Assembly: GCF_009805705.1 (NCBI RefSeq)
Contig: NZ_VSMB01000006.1
Location: forward strand, 1 to 64,000
Source: Ruania rhizosphaerae
Lineage (GTDB): Bacteria; Actinomycetota; Actinomycetes; Actinomycetales; Beutenbergiaceae
Direction: 5' to 3'
Length of the DNA: 64,000 bases
Part shown: piece after piece, positions 18,701-25,712 of the stretch
Position numbering within the stretch: position 1 is the stretch's first letter
How the letters are laid out: each line of letters begins with the position of its first letter
Made by a program: the position numbers and the translations under genes
The notes under the pieces: generated by a model
What the model was told of the DNA's origin: nothing
Database searches by the model: none
What the model saw: the letters and a program-made list of their open reading frames with translations, nothing else

Positions 18701-19131
18701 CGTTCACATTCCTCATGGATCGTACGGCGCAGGTAGTGACCTCCGATGGGTGGGCACTCTTCGACGCAGCAGTCCGGTGGGCAGGTGAGCTACCCGTGGC
18801 GCCGGAGCCGCCTGTGGAACCCGCCGGCCCGGCGACGGACGTGCCGCGCGAGGGGCGTCTGTTCGCCAATCCCGCCGACGCCCGGGACGGCGACTTCACA
18901 CTGACGATGTCGATCCCACACGGGCAGAACGCCCACACGGTGCGGCTCTTCGAGAACGGTGAACTGATCGCCGGTCGAGAGCTTGTGGATGACACCCCGT
19001 GGTCGCAGCGGGCCTCGTTCCCGGTAACTGGCCGCGAGAACGGGCGCTACACCTACACCTGCGAGCTGGAGAACCAGCACGGCGTGCGCGAGTGCCGTGA
19101 CTGGGACGTGCGCGTCACGTCCGCCGGGTAG
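15760..19131 (+). CDS. Secreted right-handed parallel beta-helix protein with FN3 domains
   Basis: The 1,123-residue protein has an N-terminal export signal (RRAIRRLVVAAVASALAVP, about residues 28-50). A beta-helix of about residues 60-615 follows, opened by IQDAVDAAQAGDVVQL, which is typical of carbohydrate lyases and epimerases. Two fibronectin type III domains (about 620-810) come next, then an alpha/beta ThuA- or amidotransferase-like domain (about 820-1005, from SEVLLLVQN), then an Ig-like C-terminal domain. It probably acts on a polysaccharide outside the cell; the substrate is unknown. There are three near-consecutive ATG codons at 15760, 15763 and 15766, so the exact start is open. 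Confidence 0.8.
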   Translation: MMMSMRSRRSSTRQEGGERGISDGPFGARRAIRRLVVAAVASALAVPAAVAGATSATGDEALATAGAIEIVRDDVVVASYPTIQDAVDAAQAGDVVQLSEGTYFENVVIDEVHGTANDPIVIQAAPGEEVIVNGADPRLLEPNDLWEHHGDGVYSVDVPWTGDADKSLVSWVTRDSDTLLAAHYDLDIFDEGPRGEDKSHRDGSTLWVSLDGGQDPGDVPISVGTSDGVFRVENSTHIAISGLTIRGGGFAGIYLKGDGYQHVTIDDIDVRNVFRGVSTDDEQDAGTHVEVRDSSITNAWPSDWLWDGYYDSGSSSDELLAPMRAHAIVMKASDSSVHGNVLDGGWDGMQVQGHDIQVYGNSVSNMKDDGIELESNNSARIEVFENTFWDTYVGFSIVSDSPGPIYIYRNTFSTNKLSYFKPREGQDWRYGYSIKNGRDWGAGAENVRVYQNSFFDMRMSLFDTQRAYEWSNFEYYNNVFYTVGERDEVGTRERAQFTNTELAADGNNWNGNLYYSERSPVLFNDWDGEGSCSTIHECRLLSPAFESLGIQADPMFEDLDTTPGAYNELRTMPGSPVRDAGTTTPQDNGWPDTVTVADGSPDIGRYELASPPPTGAAPPAPDGLEVDEVTPYRVTLDWEGGPGEDIRGYNVYRSTDASFTPAAGNRIATWVPESTYPDRDGLVAESTYTYVVSAVSDEGVESYSSPVSAQVPEDVVPPATPGALLGAWQPDGSIVLDWADSPEEDFAEYRIYRSSSEEFTGAGTEQIATVDAVSHLTDDQPLSSSVHTYWVTAADQVGLESDPVRLRLGTSPSEYSEVLLLVQNTTLSAADAEHVARLRALGAKVTILDHNGLTGDEADGYDLLVISPTVYVSRITDRFNDADVPVVLSDYGLLDEMAFTTISGVNQERGTSMTVDSQAGDLAAGLAGSVDVTVRPTSLGSGEPLPGAQVAATFADGTSGQFAYETGVPLADGVPAPERRAFTFLMDRTAQVVTSDGWALFDAAVRWAGELPVAPEPPVEPAGPATDVPREGRLFANPADARDGDFTLTMSIPHGQNAHTVRLFENGELIAGRELVDDTPWSQRASFPVTGRENGRYTYTCELENQHGVRECRDWDVRVTSAG

Positions 19132-19281
19132 GTGATCGGCATGGACGGCCGCTGACGGGGGTCTCGGTGGAATCCGGCAGTGCGATGTCTATCCATGGGC
19201 CTTGGGCGGGGTGAGATGTGTCCGATGTCGGTCTATCCACAGCCCCCTCGGGTTGTCCGGCAGGGTTGGGGTGGCCAGATC

Positions 19282-19287
19282 TACGGT
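19282..19287 (+). promoter_or_regulatory. -10 box TACGGT of a leaderless promoter
   Basis: TACGGT ends six bases before the ATG at 19294. The same hexamer and spacing precede the paralogue at 36831, which argues that the two genes share one start and one promoter type. Confidence 0.6.
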
Positions 19288-19293
19288 GCACGA

Positions 19294-20319
19294 ATGGCGA
19301 ACAGAAGTGAGCATCCCAACCCGCATGATGCGATGTTCCGGGCAGTCGTGCAGGAGCCGGTGCATGCGGCCTCGGTACTGGCTGCGGCCCTGCCTGAGCA
19401 GGTCACCGGTCGGTTGGACCTAGACGCGTTGCGGCTGGAACCGGGCAGCTTCGTGGACGAGGACATGCGGGAACGGCACACCGACTTGTTGTTCAGCACC
19501 CGCCTCAACGGCAACCCCGCACTGGTGTATGTCCTGGTCGAACATCAGTCCAGTCCGGACCAGTGGATGGCGTTTCGGATGCTGGACTACGTCACCCGCA
19601 TCTGGCGGCGCCACCTCGACCAGAGATGCAACTCAAGTCGTGGCTGGTCGCCGGCGCTGCTGCCACCGGTGGTGCCGGTGGTGATCTACCGGGGCACGCG
19701 GCGGTGGAATGCACCGACCAGTCTGGACGGGCTGTATGAACCCGTCCTCGAGGAAGTGTTGGGTGATCTCTTGCCGCGGCTTCGGTATGTGTTGCACGAC
19801 CTGACCGGGGTGGACGTGCGGGATTTGCTAGCGGCGCCGTTGACCCCGGCGGCCCGGGTGGCGTTCGCGATGCTGTGCTACGCCCCGCGTCAGCAGCGCC
19901 TGGACCGGGTGCTGGCGGACTTCACCCCGGATGTGCTGGAGCTGATAAGAACCCGGGCGGATCGGATGTTCGCAACTATTATGGGGTACGCCTACCAGGT
20001 CAGCGATACCCCACCGGCGCTGGTGCGCCGGTTCTTCGAAGACCTGGGATCACACGCACAGGAGGCCTACATGTCCACCACGCTCGAACGAGGCATCGCA
20101 GAAGGGCGTGCCGAAGGCGCCGCCAAGGGCCGAGCCGAAGGTCGCGCCGAAGGTCGCGCCGAAGGAGTCGCGGAAACCCTCGCCCGTCTCCTGGTCAAGC
20201 GGTTCGGACCCCTCACCCCCGAGCAGACCACCAAGATCGAGTCCGCGACCCCCGACCAACTCGACACCTGGGTCGACCGGGTCTTCGACGCCACCAGCAT
20301 TGAGGGCGTCCTCAACTGA
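19294..20319 (+). CDS. Rpn/YhgA-family recombination-promoting nuclease homologue
   Basis: The 341-residue protein is a PD-(D/E)XK nuclease-like protein of the Rpn (YhgA-like putative transposase) family. The N-terminal half has PHDAMFRAVV, SFVDEDMRERHTDLLF and LVEHQSSPDQWMAFRMLDY, which contain the expected Asp, Glu and Gln. The C-terminal part has a run of Glu-Gly-Arg/Lys tetrads (about residues 270-295) and ends in a RLLVKRFGPLTPEQT module. An in-frame upstream extension is rejected because the paralogue shares only the shorter start and a -10 box lies six bases before it. E. coli Rpn proteins cut DNA and promote RecA-independent recombination. Confidence 0.82.
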   Translation: MANRSEHPNPHDAMFRAVVQEPVHAASVLAAALPEQVTGRLDLDALRLEPGSFVDEDMRERHTDLLFSTRLNGNPALVYVLVEHQSSPDQWMAFRMLDYVTRIWRRHLDQRCNSSRGWSPALLPPVVPVVIYRGTRRWNAPTSLDGLYEPVLEEVLGDLLPRLRYVLHDLTGVDVRDLLAAPLTPAARVAFAMLCYAPRQQRLDRVLADFTPDVLELIRTRADRMFATIMGYAYQVSDTPPALVRRFFEDLGSHAQEAYMSTTLERGIAEGRAEGAAKGRAEGRAEGRAEGVAETLARLLVKRFGPLTPEQTTKIESATPDQLDTWVDRVFDATSIEGVLN

Positions 20320-20424
20320 CTCGCTCATGGGCGAGGTCGTCACCGCACGATAAGGGCGGGCAAGCCTACAGCGGTGCTCTCGGCGGAATGTTCCTGGTCA
20401 CGGCGGTGCCTGCACCGGTCATGA

Positions 20425-20457
20425 GCGTCAGCATCGCGTGTGGGGTGATGCTGACGC
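20425..20457 (-). terminator. Hairpin at the end of the minus-strand operon
   Basis: A perfect 11-base-pair stem (GCGTCAGCATC with GATGCTGACGC) and an 11-base loop lie 17 bases beyond the stop of the KduD-like gene. It lacks a T-run, as is common in GC-rich actinobacteria. Confidence 0.65.
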
Positions 20458-20474
20458 AGTTGCCCGCACCGTCT

Positions 20475-21239
20475 TCAGCGCCCCAGCCAGCCGCCATCGA
20501 CCGGCAGCACCGTCCCGTGCACATAGTCCGACGCCGCGGAGGCGAGGAACACCGCAGTCCCGCCGATATCGCCGCCCTGACCCCACCGGCCCGCCGGGAT
20601 CCGCTCCAAGATCGCTCGACTCCGGTCCGGATCGTCCTGCAATGGCTGGGTGTTGTCTGTGGCGATATAGCCGGGTGCGATCGCATTCACGTTCACCCCG
20701 TGCGGCGCCCACTCGTTCGCCAGCGCCTTGGTCAGACCGGCAAGCCCGGACTTGGACGCGGTATAGCTCGGCACGTTCAGCCCGCCCTGGAAGCTGAGCA
20801 GGGAGGCGGTGAAGATGATCTTCCCCCGGCCTGCATCGACCATCTGGGCACCGAACGCCTGGGCGAGGTGGAACTGGCTGGTGAGGTTGACTTCGAGCAC
20901 CTCGTCCCACATCTGCTCGCTGTGCTCGAGGCTGGGCGCCCGGCCGATCATTCCCGCGTTGTTCACCAGGATGTCCACTGGGCCGTCGCCCTGGACCTGC
21001 TCGACGAAGCCACCGACCGAGGCCCGGTCGGCGAGATCCACCTGGACGGCGGTGAAGGTCCGCCCGAGCGAGCGGACAGACGCACCGACCGCTCCGCCGT
21101 CGGGCTCCATCTGGGCTGAAGCGCCGACAATGTCGGCCCCCGACCCGGCCAGGGCCTCGACGATCGCGCGACCGATGCCGCGGCGGGCGCCGGTGACGAC
21201 CGCCCGCTGACCGGTCAGGTCGAACAAGTTCGTACTCAT
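20475..21239 (-). CDS. kduD: SDR oxidoreductase, KduD-like (2-dehydro-3-deoxy-D-gluconate 5-dehydrogenase type)
   Basis: The 254-residue protein has TGARRGIG at residues 17-24, NNAG and a YTASKSGLAGLTKALANEWAP segment with the catalytic Tyr-x3-Lys. It ends in GTVLPVDGGWLGR, matching KduD and gluconate-type SDRs. KduD enzymes act on the keto-sugars formed after unsaturated uronic acids are released from pectin or glycosaminoglycan fragments. That fits the GH105 gene three places upstream. The start has GAGGAGAGGG before it and overlaps the stop of the zinc dehydrogenase by three bases. Confidence 0.8.
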   Translation of the reverse strand: MSTNLFDLTGQRAVVTGARRGIGRAIVEALAGSGADIVGASAQMEPDGGAVGASVRSLGRTFTAVQVDLADRASVGGFVEQVQGDGPVDILVNNAGMIGRAPSLEHSEQMWDEVLEVNLTSQFHLAQAFGAQMVDAGRGKIIFTASLLSFQGGLNVPSYTASKSGLAGLTKALANEWAPHGVNVNAIAPGYIATDNTQPLQDDPDRSRAILERIPAGRWGQGGDIGGTAVFLASAASDYVHGTVLPVDGGWLGR

Positions 21240-22261
21240 CCCTCTCCTCGGCAGTCCACCAGGACCTTCATCGCTCCGCCGGCAGCCAGCGCCTCGAACG
21301 CCTGTGGTGCACGCGCCAGCGGGATCACCTGACTGATCAACGGGCGCACCGGGACTGAGCCGTCGGCGATCAGCGCGACCGCCTCCGCCATGTCTTCGCG
21401 GCGATACAACCGTGCGCCGACCAGGGTCAACTCGCGCCAGAAGAACCGGTGCAGGTTCACTGGCTTCGGCTGCGGATGGATGGCCACGAGGCCCAGTCGC
21501 CCGCGCACGGCGAGCACGTCCACAGCGGTGTTGATGCCGGCGTCAGCACCGGAGACCTCGAAGGCCACGGCCGCTCCCGCACCTGCGGTCGCTGCTTCCA
21601 CCCGGCTCACCACGTCCTCTGCTGTGGGGTCGATGACGTCGAGGGCAAGGCTCTCCGCGACTGCCCGGCGACCGCCGTCGACCTCCACCACCAGCACCCG
21701 CGCGCCCCGGGTGCGGGCGACCATGGCGATCAGTAGCCCGACAGGGCCGCCGCCGACGACCACCACGTACTCACCGGCCGCCACTTCTGCCCGCGTGACG
21801 TCGTGCACGGCGACCGCCGTGGGTTCCACCAGGGCGGCGGCATCGAGCGGCAGGTCATCGGGAAGGGGAACGAGTAGCTCTGCGGGCACGATCCAGCTCG
21901 ACTGCATCGCCCCTTCGGCGTCGACGCCCAGGAAGTTCATCCGGTGGCACACGTGATCGTGCCCTGCGGTGCAGGCTGGGCAGGTGCCGCACCGGTCCGT
22001 GGGCATGACCGTCGCGGGCTGCCCGACCGCCCAGGACACGCCGGCGCCCACTGCGACGATCCGCCCGGCAGTCTCGTGACCGATCACGGCAGGCGGGTTC
22101 ACGCGGGCATCCATCGACCCGTGCACGACATGCAGATCGGTGCCGCAGATGCCGGTGTAGGCGATGTCGAGACGTACCTGTCCCGGACCGGGAACTGGGG
22201 GAGTGCGCGGCGCCGTGGACACCACGCCGTCACCTTCGTATACGGCGGCGAGCGCGCTCAC
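21236..22261 (-). CDS. Zinc-dependent MDR alcohol/sugar dehydrogenase
   Basis: From the GTG at 22261 the protein has 341 residues. It shows GICGTDLHVVHG (catalytic-zinc Cys), GHETAGRIV (zinc His and Glu) and the structural-zinc cysteines in CGTCPACTAGHDHVC. The Rossmann GGGPVG motif lies in VVVVGGGPVGLL. It resembles threonine-3-dehydrogenase and sorbitol dehydrogenases. GGAGAA precedes the GTG, which overlaps the stop of the GH105 gene by four bases. Oxidation of a sugar acid or sugar alcohol from the imported oligosaccharide is a reasonable inference. Confidence 0.88.
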   Translation of the reverse strand: MSALAAVYEGDGVVSTAPRTPPVPGPGQVRLDIAYTGICGTDLHVVHGSMDARVNPPAVIGHETAGRIVAVGAGVSWAVGQPATVMPTDRCGTCPACTAGHDHVCHRMNFLGVDAEGAMQSSWIVPAELLVPLPDDLPLDAAALVEPTAVAVHDVTRAEVAAGEYVVVVGGGPVGLLIAMVARTRGARVLVVEVDGGRRAVAESLALDVIDPTAEDVVSRVEAATAGAGAAVAFEVSGADAGINTAVDVLAVRGRLGLVAIHPQPKPVNLHRFFWRELTLVGARLYRREDMAEAVALIADGSVPVRPLISQVIPLARAPQAFEALAAGGAMKVLVDCRGEG

Positions 22262-23373
22262 AGTTCTCCCATCTCGGTGCTCGGGTGCACAGCAGTCACG
22301 CCACGTCGGTGTGCTTCGGCCAGCGCCAGGATCAACGGCCCGAAGCTGTGCGGTTCGTCGGTGTGCGGGCGCTTCAGCCGGACGTAGGCCGCGGGTGTGC
22401 CCTTCTCCTCTCCTTCGCCTGGGCACAGGCACCCGGGGCAGGATCCGTCGGTGGAGTAGTCCGGGTTGACCCCGTACCGCACCACACCGTGCAAACCGCG
22501 CTCGAACGGCTCCGCGAAGGTGGCCTCGTCGAGGATCCCCAACCGCATCCCGACTCCCATGCCGTAGACGACGAGCGCCGAGCCGGACGTCTCTTCGTAG
22601 GCCGTCGGATCGGGGATCTCCTGACGCCACAGCCCGTGCTCGGACTGGTGCGGCAGCAAAGCATGGGAGAGAGCGACGAACCGGTCCACCAGTCCCTCAT
22701 GGTGCTCACTGCGCGTGGGGTGGAACTCGAGCAACTCGGTCAACGCCACGTACCCCCACCCGTTTCCCCGGCTCCAGTGATCGGTGGAGCGCACGCCAGG
22801 TCCCACGAAGTTCTTGCACTGGTGCAGCAGCCCGTTCGACGCGTCGAGGAACTCGTCGTACTGTGCGATGGTCTGGTGCACCGCCTCGTCGAGGTAGTTC
22901 TGCTCGCCGAGCGCCCGACCGGCGTGGACGAGGAACATCGACGTCGCCATGGCAGCGTCGATCCAGATCCGTTGCCGTGCGGGTTCGCGCGGCATCACGA
23001 CGATGCCCTGCTCGTCACGCGGAGCGCGCATCATCTCCTCGGCGTAGTCGCGCACCAGCTCGCGCCGGTCCGCCATCCGCCCCGTCGCCACGAGAAACGC
23101 CTGCGGGATCCCGCCGATCCGGTACGAGGGAAAGTTGTACCGGGGATGGTCGACCTCGTCCGGGAAGCGACGCAGGATCGTTTCCACCCGCTCCCAGAGT
23201 GCGGCGTCGTCGGTGGCATCGGCCACGCGGGCGAGCCCATGGATCGCGAGCAGTCCGTAGTAGTGCTTCACCTCGGCGATCGACTCGTAGTGGTCGTACA
23301 GGCCGACGGCGAGCTCGGCCGGGGAGTGGGAGGTCACCAGATCTGTGGTCGAGGTGGGGTTCGGGGCTGTCAC
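22258..23373 (-). CDS. GH105 family hydrolase (unsaturated rhamnogalacturonyl hydrolase type)
   Basis: The 371-residue protein is an alpha/alpha-toroid glycoside hydrolase of the GH105/GH88 group. It carries the hallmark DHWSRGNGWGYVALTELLE, preceded by WIDAAMATSMFLVHAGRALG with the likely catalytic Asp. Such enzymes remove the unsaturated uronic acid left at the non-reducing end after a polysaccharide lyase acts. There is no signal peptide, so it works in the cytoplasm after transport. The GTG start lies eight bases behind the SDR stop; a long upstream frame is a shadow of the SDR gene. Confidence 0.85.
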   Translation of the reverse strand: MTAPNPTSTTDLVTSHSPAELAVGLYDHYESIAEVKHYYGLLAIHGLARVADATDDAALWERVETILRRFPDEVDHPRYNFPSYRIGGIPQAFLVATGRMADRRELVRDYAEEMMRAPRDEQGIVVMPREPARQRIWIDAAMATSMFLVHAGRALGEQNYLDEAVHQTIAQYDEFLDASNGLLHQCKNFVGPGVRSTDHWSRGNGWGYVALTELLEFHPTRSEHHEGLVDRFVALSHALLPHQSEHGLWRQEIPDPTAYEETSGSALVVYGMGVGMRLGILDEATFAEPFERGLHGVVRYGVNPDYSTDGSCPGCLCPGEGEEKGTPAAYVRLKRPHTDEPHSFGPLILALAEAHRRGVTAVHPSTEMGEL

Positions 23374-23381
23374 AGTGCGCC

Positions 23382-24080
23382 TCACGGGTAGAAGGGGGCG
23401 AGCTCGATCGAGCCGACCTGCACGCCGGGGCCGGCGCTGAGCACGAACATCAGGGCGTCGGTCACCTCCTCGGCGGACAGGAGCTTCGAGCGGTCGATGG
23501 GGCGGTCTCCCCAGAAGCCGGTGTCCGCGCCGCCCGGGGAGATGGCGCTGACGCGGATCCGCTGCTCCTTGGCCTGCATCGCGAAGGCGCGTGTGAACAT
23601 CTCCAGTGCCGCCTTGGCCGTGCAGTAGAGCGGAGCCACCGGATTCGGGTTCAGGCCTGCCACCGAACTCACGTTCACGATCTGCGGCGCCTCGCCGGCG
23701 GTGAGCAAACCGACGGCGTGCTTGGAGCACAGGAACGCCGTCGTGACGTTGGCGTTCCACACCGCCTGATAGTCCTCCAGCGACGTCTCGGCGACCGGCC
23801 CGGGGATGGAGAGCCCGGCCACGTTGACCAGGGCATCCACCCGTCCGAACCGTTCCCCGACGGCGGAGAACAGGTCCCGTACCTGGTCCTCATCCGTGAG
23901 GTCAGCGGCCCGGGCGAGAACCCGGTCCTGGTCGAGCAGGGCGGCCGCAGCGTCCAACTTCTCCTGAGACCGGGAGGTGAGCGCCAGCTGCGCTCCCTGA
24001 CCGGCCAACCGGGTCGCAAGAGCGGCACCGATCCCACCACCGGCGCCGGTGACGACGACGACACGTTCGTTCATGTCCAT
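23382..24080 (-). CDS. SDR family oxidoreductase
   Basis: The 232-residue protein has TGAGGGIGAAL near residue 11, LVNVAGLS, a serine in NVSSVAG and YCTAKAALEMFTRAFA with the Tyr-x3-Lys pair. GGAAGAG lies before the ATG. It has a good YPG-less C-terminus and no membrane segment. It lies between the RraA-like aldolase gene and the GH105 gene. Its substrate is unknown, but the operon suggests a keto-sugar acid. Confidence 0.87.
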   Translation of the reverse strand: MDMNERVVVVTGAGGGIGAALATRLAGQGAQLALTSRSQEKLDAAAALLDQDRVLARAADLTDEDQVRDLFSAVGERFGRVDALVNVAGLSIPGPVAETSLEDYQAVWNANVTTAFLCSKHAVGLLTAGEAPQIVNVSSVAGLNPNPVAPLYCTAKAALEMFTRAFAMQAKEQRIRVSAISPGGADTGFWGDRPIDRSKLLSAEEVTDALMFVLSAGPGVQVGSIELAPFYP

Positions 24081-24094
24081 GAGCTCTTCCCTTC

Positions 24095-24805
24095 TCAGAA
24101 GTAGCCGCCGCGCGCGACGACCTCCCCGGGGGATGCGCCCCCGGAGACCATGTCCTTGATCTCAACCTCGCTCCGGGCGATCTGCTCCGCCTCGACCAGA
24201 ACGTCCTGGGCGAGGTCGCCGGGCACGACGATCACGCCGTCGACATCCGCGAAGATCAGATCACCGGGCCGCACATGCACGCCGCCGATCTCGATCGGCT
24301 CTTGCCACCCCGTGATGGCGAACCGACCCATCATCCCGTTCGAGGTGCGGTAGCGGCCGAACACCGGGAAGTCCTGCGCGAGAACCTTGTCCGTATCGCG
24401 GATCCCACCGTCGATGACGGCGCCCCGGCATCCCTGCCGCATGGCGGCCATGGTCATCACCTCGCCCCACTGCGCCGACTCCTCGTCGCCGTCGGTCGCC
24501 CACACGCAGACCGTTCCGGGTGTGATCGCTTCCAGCATGGCGGCGCGTTCGGGCATGTCGTTGTGACCGTCGCGGCTCGGGCGACCGGCGATGGTGAACG
24601 CGAATCCGGCCACCCGCATGGTCTCCCGCAGCGGGACGATCGAGTGCGGGAGCGTCTGGTCGATGAGCCCCTTCGATCGGAGCACATCGTTGACCATCGC
24701 CGTGGTCACCTGCTCGTACCGTGTGCAGAGCTCGGTCGCGGTGTCCGCGGTCGCTGTCACGTGACTCTCCTGTCGTGATGGCACTGGTGCCGGTGTGGCC
24801 TTCAT
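24095..24805 (-). CDS. RraA family aldolase/decarboxylase-like protein
   Basis: The 236-residue protein belongs to the RraA / HMG-aldolase family. It has VVIDGGIRDT-like AVIDGGIRDTDKV with the catalytic Arg-Asp and the ADVDGVIVVP segment. Family enzymes cleave or decarboxylate 4-hydroxy-2-oxo acids such as 4-hydroxy-4-methyl-2-oxoglutarate with a divalent metal. AGGAGG lies seven bases before this ATG; a GTG at 24760 with AGGAGA upstream is an equally well-placed second start. In this operon it may cleave a sugar-derived 2-oxo acid rather than act on RNase E. Confidence 0.83.
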   Translation of the reverse strand: MKATPAPVPSRQESHVTATADTATELCTRYEQVTTAMVNDVLRSKGLIDQTLPHSIVPLRETMRVAGFAFTIAGRPSRDGHNDMPERAAMLEAITPGTVCVWATDGDEESAQWGEVMTMAAMRQGCRGAVIDGGIRDTDKVLAQDFPVFGRYRTSNGMMGRFAITGWQEPIEIGGVHVRPGDLIFADVDGVIVVPGDLAQDVLVEAEQIARSEVEIKDMVSGGASPGEVVARGGYF

Positions 24806-24866
24806 GCTTCCCCCTCCTGGGTCTGCCGGACCATGACCGGCATCTCGATCTTTTGCACGGATCGCT

Positions 24867-25712
24867 TCATCGCTTCGTGTACTCGGATGGGTTCGTACCG
24901 GTGACCTTCTTGAAGAGCCGGCTGAAGTAGTAGATGTCGGAGAAGCCCGTGCGCATGGCGGCCTCGGTGACGTTGCATTCCCCGCTGAGCAGCAGTTCCT
25001 TGGCACGGCTGATCTTGATCTTGTGGTGGTACTCCTTGACCGTCAGCCCGGTGAACTCTTTGAACAGAGCCCGGAAGTGAGACGGACTGAGCCCTGCCTG
25101 ATCAGCGAGGGCGCCCACCGAGTAGGTCTGGTCGAAGTGCCGGCGCATCATCGCGATGATGCGCACGATCTTCTGCGAGTGCGGGCTGTACAGGTGAGGC
25201 TGTGTCTGTTCCCGGATCAGCGCATACAGGGCTGACATCACCAGCGCGCGGCAACGCACCCGGTAGCCGGGCTTCTGGTCCGCCCAGGCGACGTGCAGTT
25301 CCGGAAAGATCGCTGCGATCGAGTCGGTGAAGGCACCTCGCCAGTGATGGTTCATCGCGGCGATCTGTGCATCGATGTCACCGTGCAGGGCCACAGCATC
25401 GAAGCCGATGCCGATGAAGCTCCACGGGTCCTCGGGCACGCTGGCGCCGGTATGTGCGAGCCCCTTCGGGAAGAGCATGATGTCGCCCTGGCGTACCCGG
25501 TAGCGGCGACCGTCGAACTCGTAGTCGGCGGAGCCCTCCAGGGCGTAGACGAGAATGTGCGAGATCGGGTCCACATAGTTCCGGGCGGGCGTGTGCCAGC
25601 TCGGGATCCGGTCCCTCCGGGTCACGAAGTGGATGTCGGAGACGACGAAGTCGTAGAAGTCGGAGTAGATGTCGTCGGTGACCCGCCGGGGATCCGGTGC
25701 GAGCATCGTCAT
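24867..25712 (-). CDS. AraC family transcriptional regulator
   Basis: The 281-residue protein has an N-terminal cupin sensor (about 45-110, with HILVYALEGSADYEFDG). The C-terminal AraC double helix-turn-helix (about 180-281) contains VGALADQAGLSPSHFRALFKE and the end AAMRTGFSDIYYFSRLFKK. It overlaps the ATPase gene stop by four bases, so it is made from the same message as the transporter. It likely senses a sugar and activates this operon. Placing the regulator in the middle of the operon it would control is unusual. Confidence 0.9.
   Translation of the reverse strand: MTMLAPDPRRVTDDIYSDFYDFVVSDIHFVTRRDRIPSWHTPARNYVDPISHILVYALEGSADYEFDGRRYRVRQGDIMLFPKGLAHTGASVPEDPWSFIGIGFDAVALHGDIDAQIAAMNHHWRGAFTDSIAAIFPELHVAWADQKPGYRVRCRALVMSALYALIREQTQPHLYSPHSQKIVRIIAMMRRHFDQTYSVGALADQAGLSPSHFRALFKEFTGLTVKEYHHKIKISRAKELLLSGECNVTEAAMRTGFSDIYYFSRLFKKVTGTNPSEYTKR

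Noticed and set aside
24095-24805. RraA as regulator of RNase E
   Set aside because: The catabolic operon and the aldolase motifs favour the enzyme group of the family.
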